Positions 43,027 through 54,520 of a stretch of 64,000 nt of DNA are shown in pieces; positions within the stretch are counted from its first letter, which is position 1, and every line of letters starts with the position of its first letter. Source of the stretch: Peromyscus leucopus (taxonomy: Eukaryota > Chordata > Mammalia > Rodentia > Cricetidae); assembly GCF_004664715.2 (NCBI RefSeq), contig NC_051068.1, forward strand, positions 132,576,716 to 132,640,715, read 5' to 3'. The notes under the pieces were generated by a model. The model saw only the letters and a program-made list of their open reading frames with translations, was not told the origin of the DNA and ran no database searches. Both the position numbers and the translations under genes were made by a program.

Positions 43027-43749
43027 GCCCCCGCCAGGTTGGAGAAGATGGTTTTCCCAAGAGTTCCAGAGACCTGGCTGGTCCTTTACTGGTCATCACA
43101 TAATGGCCTCTGCGTGCACTACTGGACCCTGGAAACAAGCTTTGCTTCTTCTTTCTGTTCAAGCATGGGTGACATCACCACTCCAGTCCTTGTACCAGGA
43201 AGGGCACAGCTGGTGCCTTGCAGAGTCCCCCCCACATTTCCAAGACATTGCCCGAGGCAGACACCACACCTCCAAGCAAACAAAGGTTGGGCAATGCTTT
43301 TTCTGAAGTACTGTTTACCCAAAGAACACCGTGCACTGGTGACAACCCAGGAAGGCATGGGGACAAAATGTAACAAAATACCCACAGCTAGATGTGAGGC
43401 CGGAGGCGAGGCGACTGGGGAAGCAGACTGAGGCCTGAGCTGCACCTCAGAAGGACCCCAGGTCCTGGGTGCATCTCCTGTTCTTACTGGCTGTGGGATC
43501 TCAAGCAGGAGACAGCATTTCTGGACCCATGTGCCCCAATGAACAATGCCGAGGGTTGGTCAAGTTAATCTGAAAATCCCTTCAGACCATGGCTTCCACT
43601 TAAGTCATTAAAAAGCTGGGGAAGATTAATAAAACAATTTTCTCTGTATCCTGGATCCCGAGCTCTCAAGGCTAGGTCAAGAGGGTCATCAGATAGAAGG
43701 CTGAAACAGCTGTTTTGCCTATCGTTTCGTTAAACATTTCAAATCATTG
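43027..43749. other. Intergenic; possible MIR remnant near 43.5 kb
   Basis: About 720 bp. 'tcttactggctgtgggatctc' (43473) hints at MIR. Overlapping frames of 100-156 codons start in or cross SINE and poly-C sequence and are not accepted. Confidence 0.4.
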
Positions 43750-44042
43750 GTGTATATGCATGTGGGTGAATATGATTGTTCATGTATGTGCATGTCAAAT
43801 GCCGTCCTCAGGAGCTGTCAGCCTTGTTTTTTGAGAGAGCCTGTCACTGAAGTCTGGAGCTCACTGATTAATTTAGGCTGGCTAGCCAGTGAGCCCCATG
43901 GACCCACCCATCTCCATGTAGCCAGCAGTGGGGTTATAACATGTGCTATCACGCCTAGTGTTTTTGTTTTTTTTTTTTTTTTTTGGCATGGATGCTGGGA
44001 TTTGAACTCAGGTCCTATGCTTGCCTATCTCCCCAGCCCCTA
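43750..44042 (-). mobile_element. B4-type composite rodent SINE, antisense
   Basis: + strand: 'tgaagtctggagctcactgat', 'ggctggctagccagtgagccc', 'gggttataacatgtgctatca', T-rich (43963-43984), then 'gctgggatttgaactcaggtc' and 'ttgcctatctccccagcccc'. Same order as 5300-5530. Confidence 0.65.
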
Positions 44043-44444
44043 AATGTTTTAAATCTTTGAACTCTCTACGAGGAAGGAAATGGTGGTGAGAACATTCATG
44101 CACTGAGAATTGGACTTGAGGTGTTGGGGAGGGACATGCTGGCTGTACCCTAGTTGACTAACGTTCTCATTACAGAATCCAGGCCTTATTGTTTTGCACC
44201 TGTGAACGAAGCCAAGCCCAAGCTTTGCTTTGTAAGAAGAGTCAGTGTCCACACAGACAGAGCAGCCCTGAGGGGAGCAAGGCACCCTGATGTGCTGAGG
44301 AACAGGCTGAACCTGGGTGTGCCTGTCCCAGGCCTGCTGCCCAGCAGTCCACCCTAAAGAAAACCCAGCCAAAGCTAATAAAGAAAGACCTAGTCCTCCG
44401 CAAACAGCTGTAGGGATAAGGCTGCAGCCCACCAGGTCGTCTCT
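44043..44444. other. Unassigned, coding not supported
   Basis: About 400 bp. It contains 'ctcattacag' (44167-44176), a possible splice acceptor, and a 67-codon frame after it. There is no donor and no family match, so I do not call an exon. The word 'agctaataaagaaag' near 44372 holds an AATAAA. Confidence 0.35.
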
Positions 44445-45625
44445 TTCTTATTTTTTTTAAATTTAATTAATTTACTTCTTTTACATTCCAACCACAGTTT
44501 CCCCTCCCTCCTCTCCTATTTCTTCCCCCTCCCCTCCCCTCTGCCCTCCCTCTCAATCCACTCCTCGGCTTCTGTTCAGGAAGGGGCAGGCCTCCCATGG
44601 GTATTGACAAAGCATGGCATATCCAGTTGTAGTAAAACTAAGCCCCTCCCCTTGTATTAAGGCTGGGCAAGACAATCCAGTATGAGAAATAGGTTCCAAG
44701 ATCCAGCCAAAGTGTTAGGGACAGGCCATGCTCCCATTGTTAGGAGTCCCACAAATAGACCAAGCTACACAACTGTCACTTATAGAGAGAAGGCTTAGGT
44801 CAGTCCCATGCAGGCTCCCTGGTTGTTGGTTCAGACTATGTGAGTTCCTAGGAGCCAGGTTAGTTGTTTCTGTGGGTTTTCTTGTGGTGTCCTTAACCCC
44901 TTTGGCTCCTACAATCCTTCCTCCCTGTCTTCAGCATATTTCCCAAGCTCAGCCTAATGTTCGGCTGAGGGTTTCTGCATCCGTTTCCATCAGTTACTGG
45001 ATGAAGGCTCTCTGATGAAAACTGGGGTAGTCAACAATCTGATCACAGGAGATGGCCAGTTTAGGCAACATATCCACTATTGTTAGGAGCCTTAGCTGAG
45101 GTCATCCTTGTACATTTGTGGGAGTTTCCCTTGCATCAGATTTCTACTTGATCCCTAAAATCTCCCCCTTTCGAGTTATCTCTTTCAGTAATCTCCTCAT
45201 CTATCTACTTCTTAATCCATTCCCTCAAGTTCTCATCACTATCCAGCCCCAGTCCACCAGTAGATCTCTTCTATTTCCCCTTCCCAGGGAGATTGAGTGT
45301 CCCCTCTTGAGCCCTGCTTATTACTTAGCCTCTCTGGGCTGTGGATTGTAGCATGGTTATCCTTTACTTTACAGCTACTATCCACTTATGAGTGAGTACA
45401 TGCCAAAGTTGTCTTTCTGGGTCGGGATTACCTCACTCAGGATGACTTTTTCTAGTTCAATCCATTTACCTGTAAATTTCATGATGTCATTGTTTTTTTA
45501 TAGCTGAGTAATACTCCATTGTGTAAATGTACCACATTTTCTTTATCCATTCTTCAGTTGAGGGTCATCTAGGTTGTTTCCACGTTCTGGCTATTATGAA
45601 TAAAGCTGCTGTGAACATAGTTGAG
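44445..45625 (-). mobile_element. L1 3' end (ORF2 end + 3' UTR), antisense, part of an inverted insertion
   Basis: On the minus strand it starts 'atgttcacagcagctttattc', runs through 'gcagg...gtggtacatttacacaatgg' and 'agtattactcagctataaaaa', the end of ORF2 and then the 3' UTR. It ends in 'ggggaaactgtggttggaatg' and an A-rich tail seen on + as 'cttattttttttaaattt' (44447-44463). It meets the sense segment exactly at 45625/45626, so both parts derive from one L1. Confidence 0.88.
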
Positions 45626-46255
45626 CAAGTGAAAGAGAAAGTGGAAAAAGGCCTCGAACACATTGGCACAAAAGACAACTTCCTGAATAAAATGTCGGTA
45701 GAACAGACAATAAGATGGACAGTTAATAAATGAGACCCATGAAACTGAAAAGGCAAATGACACTGTCAAAACAGCAGCCTACAGAATGGGAAAAGATCTT
45801 CACCAACCCCACATCTGACAGAAGGCTGGTCTCTAAAATATATAAAGAACTCAAGAAACTAGATATTAAAAAACAACAACAAATAATCCAGTTTAAAAAT
45901 GGGCTATAGACCTAAGCAGAGAATTCTCAACAGAAGAATCTCAAATAGCAGAGAAACCCCTAAAGAAATGTTCAACATCCTTAGCCATCAAGGAAATGTA
46001 AATCAAAACAACTCTGAGATTCCATCTTACACCTGTCAGAATGGCTAAGATCAAAAACACAAGCAACAGCTCATACTGGAGAGGATGTGAAGCAAGGGGA
46101 ACACTCCTTCACTGCTGGTGGGAGTGCAAACTTGTACAACCACTTTGGAAATCAGTGTGGCAGTTTCTCAGAAAATTGGGAATCAATCAACCACAAGACC
46201 CAGCTATGCCGCTCTTGGACATATTCCCAAAGGATGCTCAATCATACCACCAGGT
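45626..46255 (+). mobile_element. L1 ORF2 segment in the opposite direction (5' inversion)
   Basis: Sense L1 ORF2 words: 'gaatgggaaaagatcttcacc', 'gaaggctggtctctaaaatat', 'caagaaactagatattaaaa', 'cagaatggctaagatcaaaaa', 'cactgctggtgggagtgcaaa' and 'ccaaaggatgctcaatcatac'. This region lies upstream of the 44445-45625 segment in an intact L1, but is inverted relative to it. That is the twin-priming structure. Frames are broken, so no function is expected. A B1 adjoins its right end. Confidence 0.88.
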
Positions 46256-46259
46256 ATTT

Positions 46260-46261
<2 letters not shown>

Positions 46262-46316
<55 letters not shown>

Positions 46317-46458
46317 CGAGACAGGGTTTCTCTGTGTAGCTTTGCGCCTTTCCTGGAGCTCACTTGGTAGCCCAGGCTGGCCTCGAACTCACAGAGATCC
46401 GCCTGGCTCTGCCTCCCGAGTGCTGGGATTAAAGGCGTGCGCCACCACCGCCCGGCTA
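46262..46458 (-). mobile_element. Young B1 SINE, antisense, T55 tail, 16-bp target duplication
   Basis: 55 consecutive T (46262-46316), then 'cgagacagggtttctctgtgt', 'agctttgcgcctttcctggag', 'ctcacttggtagcccaggctg' and 'ggcgtgcgccaccaccgccc'. ACCACCAGGTATTTTC occurs exactly at 46246-46261 and 46459-46474. The long pure tail, intact CpGs and exact duplication point to a recent insertion. The 'ctttgcgcctttcctgg' segment is the form I associate with cricetid B1. Confidence 0.97.
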
Positions 46459-46474
46459 ACCACCAGGTATTTTC

Positions 46475-48000
46475 ATTGAGGTTTTAGACACCCATGTCTT
46501 TGGGAGACGAGTCAAACTGTCCATTTCAGATTCTTGCAATTGTGAGGTGTTGAGAATCTCTATCTTCCAGCCCGCTCACCTCTTCCAGGTCATGGGCACT
46601 CCATTCTGCCCTCACCTCTTTTCACTGGGCCATGGAAAATGTTGTTTGCATTTCTAAGAAACAGGAAATCAGGTGAATTACAAATGGAAGTTACCGGACT
46701 CTTGTAGAGACCCCTTCCAGGAAGTGTCTGGATGCTGTGAGTGATATCACCTCCCTGGCATTAGCTGGGCAGGAGTGGGGTTTCCGATAGACATTCTGTG
46801 AGTGACTGTTCTTGCAGACACTCCAAGGTGAGAAAGCTCACAATGGGGATAGAGAAAGAGTGGTTTCACCTGGAACAAATGACACCACACGCTCTGGCCC
46901 GTGATTAAGAACAAGCAGAAACCTGGAAACCCAGCCCACACCCTAAGCAAACACACCAACGTGGGTTCTGAGCCTGGCAGCAGTTCTCAGGTGTCCATGG
47001 CCTTCATTATCATAGCCCCCCACCTCCTGCAGCACCTACTTCTGCTGGTTAATTTGTTCATGTCCTTGAGATATGCTAGGGATCAGAACATCTCTCTGGG
47101 GTCCTGACCTCCTTCCTGGGTAGACACACCCTCCCTACCCAGTGTCCACATACAATCGGCCTCCGATGTGTCCCAAGTGTCAATGTGGCAGAGGGAGAGG
47201 CTGACAGGGCAGGTGATGAGTGAGCAAAGGATAACTTTCCTAGGAGTTGGAAAGGTAACAGTCTCCTTCCCATTAACTCACAGGTGAGGAAAGAGTGACG
47301 GCCTGGGGCTGAGGGAGCAGCTGGGCGAGTGCTCCACACCCTTGGGAAAGGGAGCTTTTCCCACGCAAGAGCATCTGCCCACTCACAGACAGTAGCCATC
47401 CTTGACAAAAAGTGTGCAATTCTTTTCATTTGATCGACGGGACACCCATGTTACTAGTGTGTGGCACTTCCTCAATAAGGCCAGCTTGTCGGTCATTAAC
47501 CTCACACTTACTGGGGAAGTGCCTCCAGGGCCCCAGGCTCTTTGTGAGCCACACAAAGAGGTGAACAAAACAGATTTGGTTCCTGTGGTCATGAAGTGGG
47601 TGTGGGAAGAACAGACATGAGACAGTAAATGTTTGAGGAGAGACTGTGATTCCAGCTCTGAGGGGAAAGTACACAACACCACAGAGGATTGTCTCAGCCG
47701 GGAGAGGCCAAGTGGCAGCATTTACTAACCAGTGCTGGAAAACTGCACACGCTCAGACTTGGCTTTTTTTTTTTTCCACAGCCCTCAGGATGGAGGGTTG
47801 GGATGGCGCCATAGAAAGAAGGCCTGGGCCTTCCTGAAATCCTCCCTCTCCTACTCTTAGAAATGCCACGAGGACAGGAGACATGATAAGATGCCTAATA
47901 TGCCCGTGACTGAATCACAAGGAACTCAACCCCCGGACTCAGAAACCTAGAAAGATTCGGACTGCCCCAAGGATTGTGCAAACCAGCAGGATCACCTACG
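46475..48000. other. Intergenic; possible L2-type remnant near 47.5 kb
   Basis: About 1.5 kb without a recognised exon. Around 47535-47600 'ggctctttgtgagccacacaa' and 'aacaaaacagatttggttcct' resemble an old L2/L3-type repeat. Overlapping frames of 110-117 codons on the minus strand show no known domain. Confidence 0.4.
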
Positions 48001-48455
48001 CAGAAAGGTCCAGCCCTTCTGAGAATTCCTCCCTTCCTTGGGAGTGGACAATGGGAGTCTTGGGCCACATGCTTGCTGGAGCCTGCTCCTGCCTGCAGAG
48101 TGGATTCTACACTTTCACTCAATTTAACTAGATCTTTGCTTTCACAACTAGTATCTCATGTCTCCCTCCTTTGTTTGGACACAAAGAACCCAGAGATACA
48201 AGATAGGCACTCGGAGCCTTCCTCTTCCAGTACCAGAGGCTTCTCAACTTAACGTGAAGATCGGCATTCACATACTTCGCCTTTTTCAAACGTCTGAGTG
48301 AAATTAGCCCTGCTTTGTTCCTTTTCTCATGTGGCCACATTGAATAAATCTTTTTCTGCTTTTCATATCGCACTGTCTAATTAACTGGCATACTGAGGCT
48401 GGGAGGCTGAGGTCAGGTTCTTAGGGCTGTCGAGGGCCCGACTCTCATCCCAACA
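48001..48455 (+). mobile_element. LTR-like element, possibly ERVL/MaLR type
   Basis: AATAAA at about 48343-48348 is followed by 'tctttttctgcttttcatatc', 'taattaactggcatactgagg', 'ctgggaggctgaggtcaggtt' and 'gctgtcgagggcccgac'. The poly(A) signal followed by a short U5-like end suggests an LTR in + orientation. The 5' boundary and target duplication were not found. Confidence 0.45.
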
Positions 48456-48832
48456 ACTCCACTAACAAAGTCTCCCAGTAAATAAGTCACTTACTTAAGT
48501 TGTGTTCACAGGAACCAAGGCTGTACCAGGAACAATAGGCCCTGGAGATATCTCTGTGACCTAAACAGAGACTAACCGGGGAACAAGTCATCAAAGAAAC
48601 AGTAGGCAAGTAACCAGTTATGTTAGAGTTAAGTGTGGCATTACAGCCAATGGCCAACCATAGGGTGTCATGTGCCAGCTTGGGTACCCAGCTGGCAAGC
48701 TGTAGTCTAATTTTATAATCCAGACATGATGCTGGCCAAATTCAAATTTTAAAAATAGACTTTGATGTTGTTTTTAACCACAGCCTCTATGTTCAAACTT
48801 ATTTTCAATTCAGGAGTTACATTTAACACATA
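48456..48832. other. Intergenic sequence, nothing recognised
   Basis: About 375 bp of unique-looking sequence. Confidence 0.45.
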
Positions 48833-48895
48833 TAAATAAATAAATAAATAAATTAATTAATTAATTAATTAATTAATTAATAAATAATAAATAAA
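48833..48895 (+). repeat. (AAAT)n/(AATT)n microsatellite
   Basis: AAAT units that change to AATT units and back, to about 48895. Confidence 0.95.
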
Positions 48896-48999
48896 GCTAA
48901 GACACAGGTAACAAAGTTCTAGGGAACAAGGTTTCAATATCTTCAAAGTAAGATATTCCCACCAGCCTATCAATGAATGATGGAAAGTTCAAAACAGCT

Positions 49000-49149
49000 C
49001 CGACAGAGATGGCTAAGCTCGGAGGGGTGCTGGCTGCCAAGCCTGGTGACCTGAGTTCAATCCCTGGAATCCATATGGTAGAAAGGAATAACCTACCTCT
49101 ACAAGTTGTCCTGTGACAGCCTCATGTGTGCAGTAGTGCACGCACATGG

Positions 49150-49188
<39 letters not shown>

Positions 49189-49190
49189 TA
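49000..49190 (+). mobile_element. tRNA-derived SINE ending in (CA)n
   Basis: 'ccgacagagatggctaagctc', 'gccaagcctggtgacctgagt', 'tcaatccctggaatccatatg', 'ctacaagttgtcctgtgacag' and then (CA)n at 49152-49186. Same family as 22746 and 10019/10933. Confidence 0.65.
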
Positions 49191-49576
49191 ACAAAATTTA
49201 AAAGTTTAAATGTATATGCATAAGAACTCTAGAAGAAGCAAACATTTAAATAGAGCAATAGTTACTCACAGGATAATTATAGCTGATGTTTTTTTACAAT
49301 TTCCACATTTAAAATGTTATTTAGTAGATGCCTTTAAAACATCTGTTCAAATATGCAGCAATCTTGTTTTCTTTGGGGTATTATTCAAACCTACAGTCTT
49401 ATTCTCTGTGGGTGTTCACTGTGGCCTCCTTTTCTTCCCCTATATATAGTTCTTGAATGAAGGAATAGACAAAAACTTTGAACCATAACAAGACTAACTA
49501 ATGAAATGTTTGTGTTGAGCTCAGATTTCCCAACCAAACATCAAACTGAAAACATTTGGGCTTTCTTTGTTTAAGA
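49191..49576. other. AT-rich sequence, nothing recognised
   Basis: About 385 bp, with no frame above 80 codons worth calling. Confidence 0.45.
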
Positions 49577-49797
49577 TTTTAAATTGTTTTTTTCATACAC
49601 CTGGGTATTTTGACTGCATGCATGTCTGTGCACCATATGCATGCCTGGTGCCTGCAGAGGCCAGAAGAGGGCATCAGACCTGAACCTGGAGTTACAGATG
49701 GTTGTGGGCCATAATGTGGGTGCTGGGAATCAAACCAGGGTCCTCTGGAAAAGCAGCCAGTGCTCTTAACCACTGAGCCGCCTCTTCACCTCTGTTT
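49577..49797 (-). mobile_element. B3 SINE, antisense
   Basis: 'tgcagaggccagaagagggca', 'aacctggagttacagatggtt', 'gggtgctgggaatcaaaccag', 'ggtcctctggaaaagcagcca' and 'gctcttaaccactgagccgcc'. Complete; the T-rich tail is at its left end. Confidence 0.93.
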
Positions 49798-51119
49798 GAA
49801 GTGTCTGAAAAAAAGATCTATTAGCCAGATATGTGGCAGATACCTAGGAGGGCTGAGTTTTGAAATGAGAAGTTTACACAATGAGACTTGGTTTAAAAAA
49901 AAAGGAAGAAAGAAAGAAAGAAAAAGGAAATGAAAAAAGAAAAGATAAATGAGTTCATTTTATTTGTCTTAATTCTTGGCTATTTTGTTTGTTGATATGA
50001 ACTTCGGGTATGGTAGATTAAATTAAATAACAAATGTTTAAACACATCCTGACATTTAATATTTCTCAAAATTCCATTGTTTAAAAGTTATCTGCCTTTT
50101 ATCAAATAACATCCTGCAGGCTTCTCAAAAAATTTCATTTATTATCCACAGATACTTGGATCCCATCGGAATATGGTTTTTATTTATAACTATGTCTTCT
50201 CTGGAGTCTTCTGCAATCTGCTTAGTGACTGTGAATAATAAATTAGAAAAGATAAGTAAAAAGTAATCAGTGGCAGAACTGGACACTGGAAGAGTTGTGA
50301 GTGATCACTTGGTCTAGCATCCCTCCCATGCCAGGAATCCCTTGCGAGCCTTGGCCAGTAGCCTTCTGGTGTCTGCTTGGACTGATGCTGGAGAGCTCAC
50401 TGAATTCCATGGGAATCTTGTTTGTTTTTTTAAAGGTTCTTATCTTTAAATCCGCCACAGATGAAGATTCCTTTTGTTATGTGTGCATTCCTACTGAGTA
50501 CATCAAAAAATGTTCAAAAAACTTTCTTTGTCTGAAGAAGTAGAAATTCTGCTTCACCCATTTACTAAGCATAGTTTTGAACACCCACTGTGTGGTGAGC
50601 ATTATCTGGAGCATTCGGGACAAAGCCATGGCTGCGAGACAAGCTTACTAAACCCAGGATGTATTTACTGTCTAGCTGGACTGAATCTTCTACCGTATTT
50701 CCCTTTCCTAGTTAAATGCGTACATTGTCAGTGAGCAGATGGGAAGCAGTCAATGTAGCTCAGACCAAGAATATGTAAGGACTTCTTGTATATCCCTAGA
50801 AATTATTGGGGAGCCCCCAAAGGAAGGTTGAACTGTCCTATTAGGCTGGTGGACATGTTCTAGGTTAGCACTGTTTGGACATTAAAAGAAATGTAAACTT
50901 ATTTCATCCTTAAAGCTAGGGAGCATCCCACGTAGAAAGAGATTAAAACAGGCATGTACCAGCAGACTCTTTACACAGGTCTGCTTATGCTATATGAGTG
51001 TACACAGGTATATACATACAGTGTACTATGCACGTACACACACTCATTTGTTATTCAAGCACGCACACACAGTCACATAAAGGTGGGAAGAGACTAAATG
51101 TTCTTTTATCTCATTGAAA
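49798..51119. other. Intergenic; L2-type remnant near 50.6 kb
   Basis: About 1.3 kb. 49896-49925 is a GAAA-rich tract. Around 50565-50660 'ttttgaacacccactgtgtgg' and 'gagcattcgggacaaagccat' resemble the old 'gagcacctactatgtgcc...gggatacag' repeat. No exon recognised. Confidence 0.4.
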
Positions 51120-51490
51120 TGTCTGACAAGCAGCAAGTCAAGGGGAAAAGATGGCTCTTCCTTGTGGATTGTAGGACGCAGTTCTTCTGCTGTGGAAGGC
51201 ACGGTGGCAGCGGCCCTGAGGTGGTGTGAGCATGAGGCTTCCCTCCTCACGTCTTGGTGGAACAGAAAGCCGAGGACAGTGAATGCCAGCACTCATCTGG
51301 CCCTCTCCTACTTATTTATCCGCTTTTTACTCAGCCTTGGGTCGCCTAGCCTGTGATGGTGCCAGCCTTGTCTGGGCGGCATCTCCTTTCAGTTAATGCT
51401 TTCCAGAAGCATCCTCACAGACACACTTCTGGGTGTCTGGGTGACTCTATACCCAGTCAAGTTGATGAGGAAGATCAGCCATCACAAACG
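51120..51490 (+). mobile_element. R2 DNA transposon-like repeat, diverged
   Basis: 'gaaggcacggtggcagcggcc', 'gaacagaaagccgaggacagt', 'gaatgccagcactcatctggc', 'ctgtgatggtgccagccttgt' and 'cagtcaagttgatgaggaaga' follow the R2 order. More diverged than 12305 and 41682. Confidence 0.55.
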
Positions 51491-52111
51491 CCCACCTGAT
51501 TTTCAAAATTATTATGTCTAGGTAATGGATTGTAGACCCTTTTTCTCTCTTCTGATTATCATTTTCTGCAAATGAAAAGTATTACTTTAAGCAAAAAAAA
51601 AAAAAAAAAAAAATTAACAAAAAAAAAAGAGAACAGAGCCAGTGGGGTGAAAGTTCAGCTACGTGTGCCTCTGGGCACTGTTCCTCCTGGCTACACACCC
51701 CCTCTTTCTCTCCCAGCACAAAGCTGTCAGCTCAAGCACCACCTCCATGAGAGAAGCTTTCCTGATGTCCCTGGGCCTGCGACCTCCTCCCTTTGGGCAC
51801 CTGCTGAGCGGGTAGACACCTCACCTCTGTGTTGCCTGCTTGCAGGACGGCAGTGCCACAGGCCTGGCCTGGCTGGCCTTTAGTTCTGACCCAGCTCTAG
51901 CAGGGTGTACATGTCAAGCAAAAGCCAGAAGGTGTGTGATGCGTGAGGCACCTCACATGGGTCACTCTCATAGCGTCCAAGGGCTTCAGCTCAGCTCACA
52001 CTCCGCCTCTGCTTCAGGTCCCACCAACAACACCATGCCTCAGTCTATCCAGGACCTCTGCAGTGAGGAGCGTGGATCCAGCTCATTTGTTCATATGTAT
52101 CATTCATTTAT
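51491..52111. other. Intergenic stretch with a poly-A run
   Basis: A run of about 22 A at 51592-51613 and a further A9-10 lie here, of unknown origin. A 103-codon frame starts in the poly-A and shows no domain. Confidence 0.45.
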
Positions 52112-52225
52112 ATAATGTATATATATATTGTGTGTGTGTGTGTGTGTGTGTGATGTTTCATTTATATATTCTATATATATAATTTCATTTATATTCATAT
52201 ATATATATGATATATATATCATGTT
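52112..52225 (+). repeat. (TA)n and (GT)n compound microsatellite
   Basis: (TA)n, then (GT)n to about 52152, then more (AT)n to 52222. Probably unstable. Ends in an AT palindrome (atgatatatatatcat). Confidence 0.95.
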
Positions 52226-52539
52226 CCTCCAGCTATGCATCCAGCTCTGAACACCATGCTTCCTCTTGGCGGTCCTTGTACTCACAGAGAAGCACAAAGA
52301 GAACCAGCAATGTTAATCTTGGGTGTCTCCTCAATGGAGGAGATACAAATCAAATACCTACATTCCATCCAGAAAGCTGAGAATGGATTTTGACCTGGTG
52401 ACCTTCTTGCTATCTGTGGAGGCAGCCTCACCCACCTTTTACTATAGAGGCGGACCTCCAAATTCCCCGGAACGATTATCCCTGACTCTTGTCCCTAGAC
52501 CTTTACCGTTCCTAGGGGAGGTGTCACATGTGCTTTATG

Positions 52540-53095
52540 GCTGCTGACTTCTATGCTATTGGTCAGAAACCACACTAGATTCTAGGCCTTTAGCTATAGA
52601 ACCCGCCCTCATGGTCACATGTACCATGTGTTCTAAGCAGTCACACCTTATGCTTTATTATGCACCTGGAATTGATTAGGCGGATTGCAGCCTGGAAAAT
52701 CTTTCCCCAAAGTATACTGTTTTAAACATGCTGACAGTGAACCGCCTCTCATTAGACTCCCCAAAGTCTGATCCAGGTTGATGAAGTCTGTCTGCATTGG
52801 GTTTTCATTCTCATCTCTTCCCAGGGTTGACTTCCCTGTATGCCTCCGCAGGGACCCCCACAGCTTCCCACCCAGGGAATTCCAAAATTCACTACACTCA
52901 TGCCACCTTAGCTCAAATGCCACTGCTGTTGTGATATGCCCATCAAAATCTCTTCTCTCTGAGGCTGCTTTGGAAGCTTCAAAGCTCTTAGCCCTGATGA
53001 CTCCAGGGCTGAGTCTGCTTCTGTTTTTATGCAAGGGTAAATTTCAGTGTATCATGAGTCATGCTTTGCCAGCCTCTGACTCTTACCATAGTAGC
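52540..53095 (-). mobile_element. Possible old LTR or MaLR-type repeat, antisense
   Basis: A 128-codon frame lies on the minus strand at 52648-53034. Its words ('ggtggcatgagtgtagtgaat', 'cctgggtgggaagctgtgggg', 'tggggaaagattttccaggct') resemble a rodent repeat I remember only by its word order. No known protein domain is present. Name and boundaries are not established, and the frame may be a relic or chance. Confidence 0.35.
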
Positions 53096-53129
53096 GACTT
53101 GATAAGGGTGTGTTGGTTTGAAGTAATTT

Positions 53130-53689
53130 AGGAAATAGATGAATGAAAAATGCTCTCAACATCCTTAGCCAGGAGGGAAATGCAATCAAAACCATATCTC
53201 AGAATGGTTATGAAAAAAAAAAAAAGCAAAAAGACAGTTGTTGAGGCTTGGGGGTGGGGAAGGAGCACTTATACTGCTGCTGGAGTGTGAATTGGTGCAG
53301 CCGCATGGAGATGCAGTATAGAGGCTCCTAAGACACCTGCAGGTGAACCTCCCATGGGCCCCCAGAGGTGCTTCCTCGGCACATGCACAAAAGAATCCAA
53401 GCCGGACAACCACAGGATCGTCCGTTCGTCTCTGCACTGTGGCACTGTTCACAACAGCCTCGATGTAAAGTCGTCTGAGAATGCATACAACAGATGGATA
53501 AAGACTGTGTGTGTGTGTGTGTGTATGTGTGTTGTATGTGTGTGTGTGTACATATGATGGATTTTATTCAGCCATAAAGAGCAAAGGAAAGGTGGCATTT
53601 GTAGGAAAGTGGGTGAATTAGCAATCACCATGTTAAGTAAGGAAGACTGAGAAAGACAGATATCACACTTTCTCTAGTGTGGAACTTAG

Positions 53690-53721
<32 letters not shown>

Positions 53722-53845
53722 ACACACAACACAAAAGAAGGGAGACTGTGTGGAAAGAGGAAGGGGTGGTGGTGACAGAGCATTGGCTAGTAAATAGAAC
53801 AAGGTATATAATTATGCGTGTACAAAATGTTATTATGAAACCTGC
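53130..53845 (+). mobile_element. Old L1 ORF2 end and 3' UTR fragment
   Basis: 'ctcaacatccttagccaggag', 'ggaaatgcaatcaaaaccata', 'actgctgctggagtgtgaatt', 'ggatggatttt...cagccataaag' and 'gaacaaggtatataattatgc', in ORF2-end order. Frames are broken. Two microsatellites lie within it: (GT)n at 53503-53550 and (CA)n at 53694-53720. The next element begins directly after. Confidence 0.75.
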
Positions 53846-54262
53846 CTTAGTTAGGCTTGCTGCTGCTGTGATGAACACACAACACCACAACCAAAAAGCA
53901 AGTTGGGGAGGAAAGGGTTTATTTGGCTCACTTCAGCATTGCTGTCCATCATGGAAGAAGTCAGGACAGGAACTCAAACAGGGCAGGATGCTGAAGGCAG
54001 GAGCTGATGCAGAGGCCATCGAGGGGAGCCACTTACTGGCTGGCTTGCTTCCCATGACTTGCTCAGCCCACCTTCTTAGAGAACCAGCAACCCAGGGATG
54101 GCACCACCCACCATGGGCTGGGCCTTCCCATATCGATCACTAAATGAGAACACGCCTTACAGCTGGGTCTCATGGAGGCATTTCTCCTACTGAGTTTCCT
54201 TCCTCTGATGATGACTCTAGCTTGTGTCAAGTTGACACACAAAACCAGCCAGTGCAAAACCC
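53846..54262 (+). mobile_element. DNA transposon-like rodent repeat (R2 relative)
   Basis: 'cttagttaggcttgctgctgc', 'caagttggggaggaaagggtt', 'ggaagaagtcaggacaggaac', 'aggagctgatgcagaggccat', 'gcttgcttcccatgacttgct', 'gggatggcaccacccaccatg' and 'cttgtgtcaagttgacacaca'. A common, non-coding rodent repeat. The 154-codon frame over it is not a gene. Confidence 0.8.
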
Positions 54263-54520
54263 ATTGCTTTTACCGTGAGTATACACTACTAAAAAAAATT
54301 ATTTGGGAAATAAAAATTCTAACTTTTCCTGCACATGAAAATCCCTAGCAAGACCAGTACAAATTCACAGGGCAATACAACTACCATGGATAGGATGGTT
54401 TTAACATAAAACGACAATGACAAAAGGCAGTGCTCACGGTGGAGTGAACAGGACCAGTTACTGGTCAAGAAGAGGATAAACTAAGTATAATCTGCGTTAA
54501 GGTAAAAAAGCTTAGGTATT

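Noticed and set aside
44154..44357. Exon after a possible splice acceptor
   Set aside because: Only an acceptor-like word and a 67-codon frame; no donor, no family and no second exon.
45527..45733. 68-codon frame near the L1 junction
   Set aside because: It spans the antisense and sense arms of the inverted L1 and is a chance fusion of the two.
53679..54143. 154-codon frame
   Set aside because: It begins in a (CA)n repeat and runs over a non-coding DNA transposon-like repeat.
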